The notes: generated from the sequence alone by a model not told the origin. A DNA stretch of 64,000 nt from Bdellovibrionales bacterium (GCA_019637855.1 JAHBUX010000012.1:1-64000); one strand, 5' to 3'. Positions 24,173 to 33,304 are shown, numbered from the stretch's first letter. A program made the numbers and translations.

Positions 24173-25276
24173 ATGAAACACCATATTTTGTGCGTCGACG
24201 ACGAAGTCGACAACGTCGATGCCCTGGAGCGGTTGTTCCGCAAGAAGTACACCGTTCATAAAGCCACTTCGGGCAAGCAGGCGCTCAAAATTTTAGAAGA
24301 GAATAAAATCTCATTGATCGTCACCGACCAACGCATGCCGGGCATGACCGGCGTCGAGCTCTTGGCCGAGAGCATGGAGTCCACTCCCGAGGCCATTCGC
24401 ATTCTCCTGACCGGTTACACCGATATCGACTCTGTGATTGCCGCGGTCAACTCCGGCCAAATCTATCGCTATGTCACGAAGCCCTGGGATCCAGTGGATC
24501 TGGCGAACGCCGTCGACAAGGCTTTGGAACGTTACGAGCTTTCGGCCGAGCTCAAAGATAAAAACGCACGCCTTGAGACGGCACTGCGCGAACTACGCAG
24601 TTTAGATGAGGCCAAGTCGAACTTTATGATACTGATCAATCACGAATTGAAGACCCCTCTCACCGTGATTCTAAGTTTTATGGGACTCTTACAAGAGACC
24701 AATTTGAACGACGAGCAAAAAAAGTACCTAGATCGCATTTCACAAAGTGCCGATCGCCTACAGGCCATGATCAGTGATTCGTTGGAGTTGGTGTCAGCCG
24801 AAACGGGCACAATGCCGGTGAAAATTACGGGCATCAATCTCAAGAAGCTAATGAGCGAGTTGAATCAGACCTATCAGGCTCAGCTCGATAAAAAAGGCAT
24901 GACCCTCGATCTGGCTTTTGAAGCCTCCGATGTGCGCGCGGACGCAAAAGCTTTGCGTTCCGTGTTGACGCGCCTGTTGGACAACGCGGTGAAGTTCGGT
25001 CATGAGAAGACGTCGATTGAATTCAGCACTCGCGTGACCGACGAGGGCCACGTGCATGTCTCCATGTCCAACGAGGGTAAGTCCCTCAAGGCCGACACGA
25101 TCGCGAAGATTCTGAAGCCTTTTTCCTTGGATGAGAACATCATGCATCATACGAAAGGTAGTGGTTTGGGCCTAAGCGTGGTGCAAGCTCTGCTGCATCG
25201 CTTGGGTTCGCAGCTGGAGGTGCAGTCGCCGAAAGGCCGCTTCGAAGCCTCCTTTGTTCTGACTTCGGACCGTTAA
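24173..25276 (+). CDS. receiver-histidine kinase hybrid (REC-HisKA-HATPase)
   Basis: 367-residue soluble signalling protein. An N-terminal receiver (about 1-120) starts HILCVDDEVDN, with phosphoacceptor Asp52 in TDQRMPGMTG and a late YVTKPWD, the style of RpfG-like receivers. A helical linker follows. The kinase part has NHELKTPL with His157 and GSGLGLSVV in the ATPase domain. Such proteins take phosphate from another kinase and modulate their own kinase output. It lies between the two halves of the Tad genes on the same strand as cpaC, so it may control pilus expression (inference). Confidence 0.88.
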   Translation: MKHHILCVDDEVDNVDALERLFRKKYTVHKATSGKQALKILEENKISLIVTDQRMPGMTGVELLAESMESTPEAIRILLTGYTDIDSVIAAVNSGQIYRYVTKPWDPVDLANAVDKALERYELSAELKDKNARLETALRELRSLDEAKSNFMILINHELKTPLTVILSFMGLLQETNLNDEQKKYLDRISQSADRLQAMISDSLELVSAETGTMPVKITGINLKKLMSELNQTYQAQLDKKGMTLDLAFEASDVRADAKALRSVLTRLLDNAVKFGHEKTSIEFSTRVTDEGHVHVSMSNEGKSLKADTIAKILKPFSLDENIMHHTKGSGLGLSVVQALLHRLGSQLEVQSPKGRFEASFVLTSDR

Positions 25277-25292
25277 GCGTCCGGCCGGACGC
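25277..25292 (+). terminator. 16-nt palindrome after the kinase gene
   Basis: Perfect GCGTCCGG / CCGGACGC palindrome directly after the stop codon of the receiver-kinase gene, followed by a weak T-rich stretch (CATTTGCCAGTTTATC). A partial terminator or attenuator before cpaC. Confidence 0.4.
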
Positions 25293-25348
25293 CATTTGCC
25301 AGTTTATCGCCGTTGATCGTGCCTCGAGCTTTGCAGAGATGAGCCGTT

Positions 25349-26650
25349 ATGAAGTGGCTTATCTTATTTCTCTTTTCGTTCCCTGCGTTCTCCTCGGAGC
25401 TTTGGCTAAAAGTCGGTGAGGTACGCCACCTCAATGCCCCGCGTACATCCGCTGTCAAAGTCGGTGGGCGCGGGGTGATTCGCATTATCGACGCCGAAAA
25501 TGGAATCCGCATCGTCGGCCTGAAGCCCGGCAGCGTGTCTTTGATCGTGGGCGAGTCCTCCTACAATGTACGCGTAAGCCACTCGGCGCAGAAAAACTTT
25601 GTGCAGGAGCTGCGCGCAGTCGTAGGGAAAATGATGGGGCTGAAGCTCGCATTCAACGGCGATAGCCCTGAAGTGCGCGGCACTTTGCTGCGCTTTTCTG
25701 ACTGGTTAACCTTGGCTCGTCTGGCGCGACAATATGAGGGAGAGTACGTGTTTCGCGCGCGGCCTCTGCCCGACGTCGCCGAAGAAGCCTTAACTCACCT
25801 GCGAGATTTGGCTCGCCAACAGGGTTATCCGATCGTGCGTTTCAGTCACGATCCCGAATTCACCGCCGAGCTGCCACAAACTTCTCCTGCCCTCAAAGCC
25901 GCCGCGGCCGCAAGCTTAAGGCCTTATGGAATCCAAGTCGATATGTCGAAAGCCGAACTCTCCTTGCAGCCTTTAGTGAAGACGCGCGTGATCGTGGCGG
26001 AAGTGTCGCGCCAGTTCTCACGTGAGTTCGGTGTGCAATGGCCCTCTGAATATCTAGGGCAGATTCTACCGCGGATCGCGCCGGGCCAGACGGACTTGAT
26101 GGCGACGTTGAAGGCGCTTGAGTCACGCGGAGAGGCACAGATTTTGGCCTCTCCCAATCTTCTCTGCCGTAGTGGAGGAGAGGCGCGTTTTCATGCCGGG
26201 GGCGAGTTTCCGATCCGCATGACTTCGCGTTCATATCAAAACGTCGAATGGAAATCGCACGGCGTTCTTCTGCGGGTTAAGCCGCGTGCCGACTTTCAAG
26301 GCGCCATGAGCCTAGAGGTGGAAACCGAGGTCTCCCTATTGGATGCGGCCAATTCGGTGGACGGAATTCCGGCTCTAAAGAAAAACAGCGTGAAGAGCCA
26401 CTTTGATCTGGCGGGCAAACGCACCATCGCGCTTTCCGGCTTGCTACGGCAAGAGCTCGGGCAAGCGCGCGAAGGTTTGCCGTTACTCAGCTCCCTCCCC
26501 GTACTGGGTCCGTTGTTCTCAAGCCGGCGTTTTCAGAGCCGGCAAAGCGAGTTAGTTATCTTTGTGACGCCGGAAGTGACCGGCCCCGAATCCGACGAAA
26601 AAATCGAAATGCCGAAAGGCTGGGTGGTGCAAGATGCATTTGGAAACTGA
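25349..26650 (+). CDS. cpaC: Tad-type secretin (CpaC/RcpA)
   Basis: 433-residue outer-membrane secretin of the Tad pilus. A signal peptide (1-16) is followed by the pilus-specific N-terminal domain (about 17-90: LWLKVGEVRHLNA ... GLKPGSVSLIVG). A short middle region leads to the secretin core (about 210-420: FGVQWP, ILASPNLL with GGEARFHAGGEFPI, and LLSSLPVLGPLFSS near the end, then VIFVTPEV). These are the hallmark secretin strands. It forms the outer-membrane channel for the fibre. Its 3' end overlaps cpaF by 17 bp, so the two are coupled. No separate pilotin is seen. Confidence 0.9.
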   Translation: MKWLILFLFSFPAFSSELWLKVGEVRHLNAPRTSAVKVGGRGVIRIIDAENGIRIVGLKPGSVSLIVGESSYNVRVSHSAQKNFVQELRAVVGKMMGLKLAFNGDSPEVRGTLLRFSDWLTLARLARQYEGEYVFRARPLPDVAEEALTHLRDLARQQGYPIVRFSHDPEFTAELPQTSPALKAAAAASLRPYGIQVDMSKAELSLQPLVKTRVIVAEVSRQFSREFGVQWPSEYLGQILPRIAPGQTDLMATLKALESRGEAQILASPNLLCRSGGEARFHAGGEFPIRMTSRSYQNVEWKSHGVLLRVKPRADFQGAMSLEVETEVSLLDAANSVDGIPALKKNSVKSHFDLAGKRTIALSGLLRQELGQAREGLPLLSSLPVLGPLFSSRRFQSRQSELVIFVTPEVTGPESDEKIEMPKGWVVQDAFGN

Positions 26651-27713
26651 CGTGCGTGGCATCCTCGATGCCTTCGAAAAAACGTGGACCTTCGACGTGC
26701 GCGACTTGAGTCGTCCGAGCTCCGCGCAGGTGTTGAATGAATTGATCGCCAAATGTGAAGAAGCTCACCGCCCTAGACTGGAGCTCGAGTTCTCAGGTAG
26801 CGGCCCCTTAGATCCCCTTCTGTCCGATGAAGGCGTACTTGAGATCGTAGTCAATGGGCGTAACGAAATCTGGTTTGAAAAGAGCGGCCGTTTGCAACGC
26901 CACGCCGACGGATTTCTAAGCGATCTGACCTTCAAAAACTTCATTGACCGCATGTGCGCTGAAGCCCAGATGCGCATCGACCTGGCGCAGCCTTTCGCAA
27001 ACGGCCGCTGGCGAGGATTTCGTGCGCACCTGGTATGCGGGCCACTCACTCACTGCGACTACCATCTATGTTTGCGTCGTTTGCCTGAAAATCCGTGGAC
27101 ACTAACCAAACTAGAAAAGGTGGGTTGGTGCACTCCTAAACAGACCGCGCTGCTACGCCGTCTATTGACTGAGCGTCGCAATGTGATTGTGATCGGGCCG
27201 ACAGGCTCTGGTAAAACTTCAGTGTTGGGTGCTTGCCTGCGCGAGTTGCCACAAGAAGAACGTGTGGTGATTATCGAAGACACCGATGAGCTTCCTCGTC
27301 CTAATGCGGCCAGCACCAAACTTCTGACTCGCCCTGAACTCTCCGCCGATCTGCATGAAGTCACCTTAGCTGAATTGGTCAAACAGAGTCTGCGCATGCG
27401 GCCGTTCCGCCTAGCGATCGGCGAAGTGCGCGGGCCGGAAGCAAAAGATCTACTGCAAGCTCTGGCCACCGGTCATGATGGCAGCTGGGGAACCTTGCAC
27501 GCCAGTGATGCGCGACAGGCGCTTTTGCGTTTGGAAATGCTGATACAACTAGGTGCTCCGCAATGGAGCGTACAGGCGATTCGACAGCTGATGCAACTAA
27601 GTGTGGAAGCGATCGTCGTGTGTGGAACGCAAAACGGCCACCGGCGCCTCGAAGGCGTATATCGGGTGGCCGCTCTTGAGTCCATCGGACTCTTACTCGA
27701 ACCTATGACTTAG
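26634..27713 (+). CDS. cpaF: Tad pilus assembly ATPase (CpaF/TadA)
   Basis: 359-residue type II secretion superfamily ATPase. Walker A is GPTGSGKTS (near residue 190), the Asp box is VVIIEDTDEL, and Walker B with the GEVRGPEAKDLLQAL signature and GHDGSWGTLHA follow. The N-terminal domain (about 1-150) carries LEIVVNGRNEIW, as in CpaF. It powers pilus extension (and perhaps retraction) at the inner membrane. It overlaps cpaC by 17 bp. TadB/TadC, its normal platform partners, do not follow; instead the next gene is convergent with a 4-nt interlocked stop. Confidence 0.93.
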   Translation: MHLETDVRGILDAFEKTWTFDVRDLSRPSSAQVLNELIAKCEEAHRPRLELEFSGSGPLDPLLSDEGVLEIVVNGRNEIWFEKSGRLQRHADGFLSDLTFKNFIDRMCAEAQMRIDLAQPFANGRWRGFRAHLVCGPLTHCDYHLCLRRLPENPWTLTKLEKVGWCTPKQTALLRRLLTERRNVIVIGPTGSGKTSVLGACLRELPQEERVVIIEDTDELPRPNAASTKLLTRPELSADLHEVTLAELVKQSLRMRPFRLAIGEVRGPEAKDLLQALATGHDGSWGTLHASDARQALLRLEMLIQLGAPQWSVQAIRQLMQLSVEAIVVCGTQNGHRRLEGVYRVAALESIGLLLEPMT

Positions 27714-28168
27714 GCACGCACATCGATGTACGAACCGCGCGGAGTGTAATCCTCGGGTGCGTCCATCACTTCATGCGCTTCAATGTTGGCATTTTGCGCT
27801 TCACCGGCGTTGCGTGTCTCCGGGGAAGTTCCCATTTCAATGCCATTCACCGGCTCTTGACCGACGATCTGTCCCGTCTTGGGTAACGAGACTTGGTTGT
27901 CTTCGGGGCGACGGATGCGGCTCATAAAAAACTGATCCGCCATGTTCTCGACGACACGGTCCTGTACGGATGATCTGCGCTGTTCGCGCAGTTGCAGATT
28001 TAAGGCGGCGGCACGGCTGGCCGTGGTGCCTTCGCGTTCCGGGCTGGCCGAGGCTTCACCTATGGGCCTTCCGTAACTGGGCGTTCCCGGCCTCACTGCC
28101 GATGAACTTTTCAAATCGACCGAAGACACACGCGAGTTGCCTCGGACGATATTACTGATCTTCTCCAC
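27710..28168 (-). CDS. hypothetical protein, polar and disordered-like
   Basis: 152 residues, no signal peptide or membrane helix, rich in Ser, Arg, Gly, Pro and Glu. One helical segment (ASRAAALNLQLREQR to VENMADQFFMSR) is the only ordered part expected. The C-terminus ends PRGSYIDVRA. I do not recognise it. It is read from its own promoter between the aspS 3' region and cpaF, and its stop is interlocked by 4 nt with that of cpaF. Confidence 0.6.
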   Translation of the reverse strand: MEKISNIVRGNSRVSSVDLKSSSAVRPGTPSYGRPIGEASASPEREGTTASRAAALNLQLREQRRSSVQDRVVENMADQFFMSRIRRPEDNQVSLPKTGQIVGQEPVNGIEMGTSPETRNAGEAQNANIEAHEVMDAPEDYTPRGSYIDVRA

Positions 28169-28272
28169 GACTCACCTCCTGTGATGGGGAGACGAAGACC
28201 CATTCATGGCTCTTCACCCTCTCTATCGGATCTCAAAATGAAACACTGAAGGTAGGGGCTAACATTTCCGGA

Positions 28273-28309
28273 ACTATATGCGAGTTGGCGTCCGAAGCTC
28301 GCATATAGT
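28273..28309. repeat. 12-bp perfect inverted repeat downstream of aspS
   Basis: ACTATATGCGAG (28273-28284) and its complement CTCGCATATAGT (28298-28309) with a 13-nt loop, 10 bp after the aspS stop. There is no U-tract on the aspS side, so it is either a U-less terminator or a protein site. Confidence 0.55.
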
Positions 28310-28319
28310 CGGGGAGAAT

Positions 28320-30107
28320 TTACTTTTCTACGGTGGCGGCTAGACGAATGCCCAGTTCGAGAAGTTGCTCGCGAGCAACGACGCTGGGGGCTTCGGCCAT
28401 AAGGTCGGTGGCTTTGGCGGTCTTGGGGAAGGCCATAACATCACGGATGGCATCGGTGCCGCACAAGAGCATCACGAGGCGATCCACACCCCAAGCGATC
28501 CCGCCATGGGGAGGAGTGCCATAAGACAGAGCTTCGATAAAGAAGCCGAACTTCAACTTTGTCTCTTCCTCACTCAATCCCAAAGCTTCAAACATGGCGG
28601 CTTGCACGGCTTCGCGGTGAATCCGCACAGAGCCACCGGCGATCTCGTAGCCGTTGCAAACCAAGTCATAGGCCTTGGCCAATAAATTCGGGTACTGCTT
28701 CTCGTCGCGCTTGAGCATGATATCCAACTGCTCATCCTTACACATAGTGAAAGGATGGTGGCGGGCGGCCCAACGCTTATTTTCCGCATCGTACTCGAGC
28801 AGAGGGAAGTCGACGACCCACAGGAACTTGAAGGTCTTCTCGTCGATAAGTTTCAACTCGCGACCGAGTTCATTGCGCAGCATAGAAAGAGCCGCGCAAG
28901 TGACGTCGAAATCATCGGCCACGATGAAAGCCGCTCCACCCTTTTCACCGCCGGCCTCAGCGTAGATCTTCGCTAGCGCTTCGGGGGAGAAGAATTTGGA
29001 GACGCTGGACGTGAGCGTACCGTTCTCCTCTTTCAGCCAAACCAATCCCTTGGCGCCCATTTGCTTAGCCAGCGCCGTGAGCTTATCGATGTAGGAGCGC
29101 GAGAATGTGCCACCCTTCGGTACGGCCAAGGCTTTCACGGCACCGCCGCGTGCCACCACATCGTCGAAAACTTTGAAACCGTGACCGCTGACCGCTTTGG
29201 CCACGTCTTTAAGCTTCAGGGGGTTACGTAAATCCGGTTTATCCGAACCGTAGTTGTTCATGACATCGAAGTAGGTCATGCGTGGGATCTCTTTCACTTC
29301 GAATCCCACCGTCTCTTTCCAAATCAGTTTGGCCAAGCCCTCGTTGACGGCCATGACGTCATCCTGATCGATAAAACTCATCTCGATATCGATTTGTGAA
29401 AACTCGGGCTGACGATCGGCTCGCAAATCTTCGTCACGAAAACAACGCGCGATTTGAAAGTAGCGGTCCATCCCACCAATCATCAACAATTGTTTTAACG
29501 TCTGCGGACTCTGCGGAAGAGCATAGAAGGTCCCTTGATTCACCCGCGACGGGACCAAGTAATCACGCGCACCTTCAGGAGTGCTCTTGTAGAGAATCGG
29601 AGTTTCGACTTCGACGAAACCCTGGCCCGACAAGTAGTTGCGCACCAACAAAACCGCTTTGTGGCGCATCAACAAGTGGCCTTGCAAACGGGGGCTGCGT
29701 AGATCCAGATAACGGTATTTCAAACGCAGAGTCTCGGACACCTTGGGATCGTCCACCATAAACGGCGGCGTGTTGGCCTCTGACAAGATCGCACACTTGG
29801 TCACTTCCACTTCGACATCACCAGTGCCGATCTTGGAATTCTGCATGCCACTCGGCCGAGCTTTCACCAAACCATGCACGGCCACCACGAACTCACCACG
29901 CAATTCGTGCGCCGTACGGGTTTCGGGATGACTGGGGTTCAATACGATCTGTACAACTCCCTCGCGATCACGCAAATCGATAAACACCAGGCCACCGTGG
30001 TCGCGACGGGAATTTACCCAGCCCATCAACGTCACGGTCTGACCGACATGTTCTTTGCGCAAAGAGCCGCAGTAATGAGTTCTCTTCAGGGTTTTCAGAA
30101 ACGACAT
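28320..30107 (-). CDS. aspS: aspartyl-tRNA synthetase
   Basis: 595-residue bacterial-type class II synthetase charging tRNA-Asp. An N-terminal OB fold (about 10-110: VTLMGWVNSRRDHGGLVFIDLRDR in pieces) is followed by motif 1 and the flipping loop STPEGARDYLVPSR. Motif 2 is FRDEDLRADRQPEF, and a GAD insertion domain (about 290-420) comes before motif 3, GIAWGVDRLVML. The length fits the bacterial form with the GAD domain. It is monocistronic, divergent from the PHA-system gene. Strand, motifs and length are all as expected. Confidence 0.98.
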   Translation of the reverse strand: MSFLKTLKRTHYCGSLRKEHVGQTVTLMGWVNSRRDHGGLVFIDLRDREGVVQIVLNPSHPETRTAHELRGEFVVAVHGLVKARPSGMQNSKIGTGDVEVEVTKCAILSEANTPPFMVDDPKVSETLRLKYRYLDLRSPRLQGHLLMRHKAVLLVRNYLSGQGFVEVETPILYKSTPEGARDYLVPSRVNQGTFYALPQSPQTLKQLLMIGGMDRYFQIARCFRDEDLRADRQPEFSQIDIEMSFIDQDDVMAVNEGLAKLIWKETVGFEVKEIPRMTYFDVMNNYGSDKPDLRNPLKLKDVAKAVSGHGFKVFDDVVARGGAVKALAVPKGGTFSRSYIDKLTALAKQMGAKGLVWLKEENGTLTSSVSKFFSPEALAKIYAEAGGEKGGAAFIVADDFDVTCAALSMLRNELGRELKLIDEKTFKFLWVVDFPLLEYDAENKRWAARHHPFTMCKDEQLDIMLKRDEKQYPNLLAKAYDLVCNGYEIAGGSVRIHREAVQAAMFEALGLSEEETKLKFGFFIEALSYGTPPHGGIAWGVDRLVMLLCGTDAIRDVMAFPKTAKATDLMAEAPSVVAREQLLELGIRLAATVEK

Positions 30108-30207
30108 GTGCCATCCTCAATTGTGCGAGATAACTTCAATTTTACACGCCCGCACGCCCTGAGCAATAGGTAGACAGAGCGGCAGCGATGATTTATCTTG
30201 CAGGTCT

Positions 30208-30513
30208 ATGCCGTCTATCAAAATTGAAAAACAGTGCAAACACAGTCCTGCAGACACTTTCAAGCGTATTTCCGACCTTTTGTCCAACGACAAAGATCTT
30301 AGAAAGTTGGATGCGTCCTATAAGGCCGAATTCAACGCGCAGAATATGAGCGGCTCTGCCACCGGTTCGATGTTTAAAGCCAACATGAACGTCAAAGAGC
30401 AAGCCGGTGGTTCCAAAGTGGAGATGGTTGTGGATCTCCCCTTTCACCTGTCTTTGGTCAAAGGCATGGTTGAGAAAACCTTGGCCAAAAAGCTGGACGA
30501 GATCCTGGCCTAA
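30208..30513 (+). CDS. polyhydroxyalkanoic acid system family protein
   Basis: 101-residue small protein of the PHA_gran_rgn type: PSIKIEKQCKHSPADTFKRI near the N-terminus, a central G-S-M-F-K-A strand, then LPFHLSLVKGMVEKTLAKKLDEIL. The family often lies near polyhydroxyalkanoate granule genes, but here none is visible. It is followed after 20 bp by rpoH on the same strand, so expression could be shared with the heat-shock sigma factor. Confidence 0.75.
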   Translation: MPSIKIEKQCKHSPADTFKRISDLLSNDKDLRKLDASYKAEFNAQNMSGSATGSMFKANMNVKEQAGGSKVEMVVDLPFHLSLVKGMVEKTLAKKLDEILA

Positions 30514-30533
30514 TTCGGCTGGGGCGAGGATCA

Positions 30534-31619
30534 ATGGTCACTAAAAAATCCGCGCCTAAAAAGCCAAAATCTCCAAATAAGACGAAAGCCTCTCCTAAAA
30601 AGGTGGCTAGCAGAAAAGGCACGTCCAAATCTCTGAAAGGTTTCAAAGCCGTTCAAGGAGAGATCGTCGAACCGGGTGCCGCTCCCGCCAAAGAGCTGGA
30701 AGAGCAAGAACCTCTTGTCGCAGACCCTGAGGGTGATGAGGATGAGACCAATCTCGATTTAGAAAGTCCAACACCTGCTGGCAGTGCAATCACCACCTCG
30801 GACCCGGTGAGCCGATACATGGCCGAGTTGGGTCGCTACCCGCTTTTGACTCGCGAGCAGGAACGCGAATTGGCCGTGCGTTACCGCGAAACCGGCGACG
30901 CCAAAGCCGCCGAGAAACTTGTCACCAGCAATCTGCGCTTTGTAGTGAAGATCGCGGCCGAATACACTCGCTTCGGCGCTCGACTGATTGATCTAGTTCA
31001 AGAAGGCAATGTGGGCCTAATGCACGCGGTGAAGGAATTCAATCCCTACAAAGGGGTGCGACTCATCACCTACGCTGTATGGTGGATCCGCGGTTATATT
31101 CAAGAGTACCTCATGCGCCAGTATTCCATGGTGCGCATTGGGACAACCACCACTCAACGTAAACTCTTTTACCAACTGCAAAAGCAACGTGAAGAGCTTG
31201 AACGCATGGGTCTAGAACAAGGCATAGCCCAACTCAGCGGCAAACTCGGCGTTCCTGAAGAAGAAGTCCAAGCCATGCACGCGCGGCTCAGCGGCCGTGA
31301 CGTCTCCCTCGATGCACCGGTCAGTGAGGATGGTTCAACCCGCTTGGTCGATCTGCAGAGTGAAGCTGACCCTTCAGCGCTGGATGATGAACTCGGCGCG
31401 CGCGAAGAGATCAACTTGCTGCGCGCGAAAATTGAAGAACTGCGGCCATCGTTGAACGAACGCGAGCAGTACCTTTTAGATGCACGTTTGCTGGCCGATG
31501 AACCTATGACTTTGCAAGAGATCGGCGACAAGTACGGCACCACACGTGAGGCCGTGCGCCAAATGGAAGCGCGTCTGATGCAAAAGATCAAACGCACGCT
31601 GGTGGCCGACGAAACCTGA
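30534..31619 (+). CDS. rpoH: RNA polymerase sigma-32 (heat shock) with lysine-rich N-terminal extension
   Basis: 361 residues. From about residue 88 it is a standard RpoH: region 1.2 (SRYMAELGRYPLLTREQE), region 2 with LRFVVKIA, DLVQEGNVGLM and YAVWWIRGYIQEY, the RpoH box QRKLFYQLQK, and region 4 ending with the helix-turn-helix GTTREAVRQMEARLMQKIK. It directs RNA polymerase to heat-shock promoters. The first 45 residues are Lys/Ser/Pro-rich, followed by an acidic stretch, which E. coli RpoH (about 284 residues) lacks. It is convergent with fliA, 4 bp apart. Confidence 0.95.
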   Translation: MVTKKSAPKKPKSPNKTKASPKKVASRKGTSKSLKGFKAVQGEIVEPGAAPAKELEEQEPLVADPEGDEDETNLDLESPTPAGSAITTSDPVSRYMAELGRYPLLTREQERELAVRYRETGDAKAAEKLVTSNLRFVVKIAAEYTRFGARLIDLVQEGNVGLMHAVKEFNPYKGVRLITYAVWWIRGYIQEYLMRQYSMVRIGTTTTQRKLFYQLQKQREELERMGLEQGIAQLSGKLGVPEEEVQAMHARLSGRDVSLDAPVSEDGSTRLVDLQSEADPSALDDELGAREEINLLRAKIEELRPSLNEREQYLLDARLLADEPMTLQEIGDKYGTTREAVRQMEARLMQKIKRTLVADET

Positions 31620-31623
31620 ACAG

Positions 31624-32424
31624 TTAGGCCGACTCGAGCTCTTGGTCTTCGAAGAATTGCGCCAACTTGGCGCGTAGACGGGAGATCGCTTGCGCGTGAA
31701 GCTGCGAAACGCGGCTTTCAGTTACCCGCAAGATTTTGCCGATCTCTTTTAAGTTCAAATCTTCGTAGTAGTACAAAGACAGAACCAGGCGCTGACGCTC
31801 TGGTAGATCTTCAATGGCCTTGGCAACCACTTCCTTCACCGACTTCAAATTCAACTGCGTCAAAGGGTTGTTGAGTTTGCAGCCTTCCAGAATATTCAAA
31901 ATGGATTTTTTATCGACGTTGCTGAAGGTGGCCGCGTCGTCGATCGAAAGAACGGAGATCGGACGCACCTGGTTCAACAGGTCGAAATAATCGTCCATGC
32001 TGATACCGAGTTTTTGCGCCACTTCTTCTTCATTGGCAGAACGGCCGAGTGTGCTTTCAAGCTCAAGAGTGGCGCGATCAAGCATCTTGGCTTTGTCGCG
32101 TACCGAGCGAGGAACCCAATCTTGCGCGCGCAACTCATCCAGGATCGCACCGCGGATACGGAATTCAGCATAGGTTTTGAATTTGTTGTCACGAGTGGGA
32201 TCGTACTTTTCGATCGCGTCCATCAATCCGATCACGCCACTCGAAATCAAATCATCGAGCTCGATGTTCGATGGCAAGCGAACGGCGATCTTCTGAGCAA
32301 TAAACTTGATCAGAGGAGCATACTCCAGGATTAGCTTATCCTTTTGTTGCGCGGTAAGCTTGCTGGGCTCTTCTTTGTACTTCTTCAATAATGAGTTCAC
32401 ATTATTGTTATTGTTCTGATTCAT
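31624..32424 (-). CDS. fliA: flagellar sigma factor sigma-28
   Basis: 266-residue sigma factor of the FliA/WhiG group that transcribes late flagellar genes. Region 2 shows YAPLIKFIAQKI, DLISSGVIGLMDAI, KFKTYAEFRIRGAILDELR and the RSVRDKA element. Region 4 has LPERQRLVLSLYYYEDLNLKEIG in parts, then the helix-turn-helix VTESRVSQLHAQAI. It lacks region 1.1, as usual. Last gene of the fliL-to-fliA operon, 58 bp after flhG. An anti-sigma factor FlgM gene is not seen in the window. Confidence 0.96.
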   Translation of the reverse strand: MNQNNNNNVNSLLKKYKEEPSKLTAQQKDKLILEYAPLIKFIAQKIAVRLPSNIELDDLISSGVIGLMDAIEKYDPTRDNKFKTYAEFRIRGAILDELRAQDWVPRSVRDKAKMLDRATLELESTLGRSANEEEVAQKLGISMDDYFDLLNQVRPISVLSIDDAATFSNVDKKSILNILEGCKLNNPLTQLNLKSVKEVVAKAIEDLPERQRLVLSLYYYEDLNLKEIGKILRVTESRVSQLHAQAISRLRAKLAQFFEDQELESA

Positions 32425-32482
32425 CTCCGCCCCTATACCTTAAGTTTACCAAAACAATTGCCTGATGCAAAAAATCTAACGT

Positions 32483-33304
32483 CTAGGCCACGCCCGAGAG
32501 CTGGTTCCAGAAGAACTGCATACCGCCCTTAAGTTCAGTATAACGATCCGATTGGCTCACCTTCTCAACCATAGAGCGTATGGCGAGGCTGGCAGGGCAT
32601 CGGCTCTGGGCTTGCACGACCATCTGTTGGCTGCGGATGGACTGTCTCAAATTGAGATCGGTTGGAATAGAGCCTCTATATTCAAGACTAACGCACAGGA
32701 AACGGGACGCCACATCGCTCAGTTTCTGAAAAACATGACGGGCTTCCTGCTCGTCGCGGACCATATTGGCTACGATCGAAAAGCGGTTCTCTTTGTAGCG
32801 CTGATGTAAAACCTTAATCAGCGCGTAGGCATCGGTCAAAGACGTGGGATCTGGCGTAACCACTACCAAAATTTCCTGAGCGGCCGCATTCAGATAGAGA
32901 ACGTTGTCATCAATGCCCGGTGCCGTATCCACCAACATGTAGTCAAAACCGCGGTTCAGGCGGCTGACCTGATCCATCAGAATCTGTTTATGCAGGGGCT
33001 GCAGTCGCGCCAGCTCGTAAACTCCCGATCCGCCGGGGATCAATTGCACGTTGGGTGCCACGTCTACGAGAATATCTTCCAACTGACAGCGATTTTCTAA
33101 GACATGGCTAATGTTCAGACGGGCGCGCTGGCCAAACATAATGTCGACGTTGGCCATTCCCAGATCGCCATCCAAAATTAGGACCTTGTTGCCGCGCCGA
33201 CCAAGCTCGTAGGCCATGTTGCAAACGAGCGAAGTTTTGCCGACCCCGCCTTTACCTGAAGTGATGCTGATGGTGCGGGTGCCATCTCTATGGAGCGTGT
33301 TCAT
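32483..33304 (-). CDS. flhG: flagellar number regulator FlhG (FleN, MinD-like ATPase)
   Basis: 273-residue ParA/MinD superfamily ATPase. The deviant Walker A GKGGVGKTSLVCNMA is at residues 18-32, Walker B is LILDGDLGMANVD, and DTAPGID follows. FlhG limits flagella to one per pole by opposing FlhF. A short C-terminal region after the ATPase could be the amphipathic membrane helix. It overlaps flhF by 4 bp (coupled), the standard order in polar flagellates. Confidence 0.96.
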   Translation of the reverse strand: MNTLHRDGTRTISITSGKGGVGKTSLVCNMAYELGRRGNKVLILDGDLGMANVDIMFGQRARLNISHVLENRCQLEDILVDVAPNVQLIPGGSGVYELARLQPLHKQILMDQVSRLNRGFDYMLVDTAPGIDDNVLYLNAAAQEILVVVTPDPTSLTDAYALIKVLHQRYKENRFSIVANMVRDEQEARHVFQKLSDVASRFLCVSLEYRGSIPTDLNLRQSIRSQQMVVQAQSRCPASLAIRSMVEKVSQSDRYTELKGGMQFFWNQLSGVA

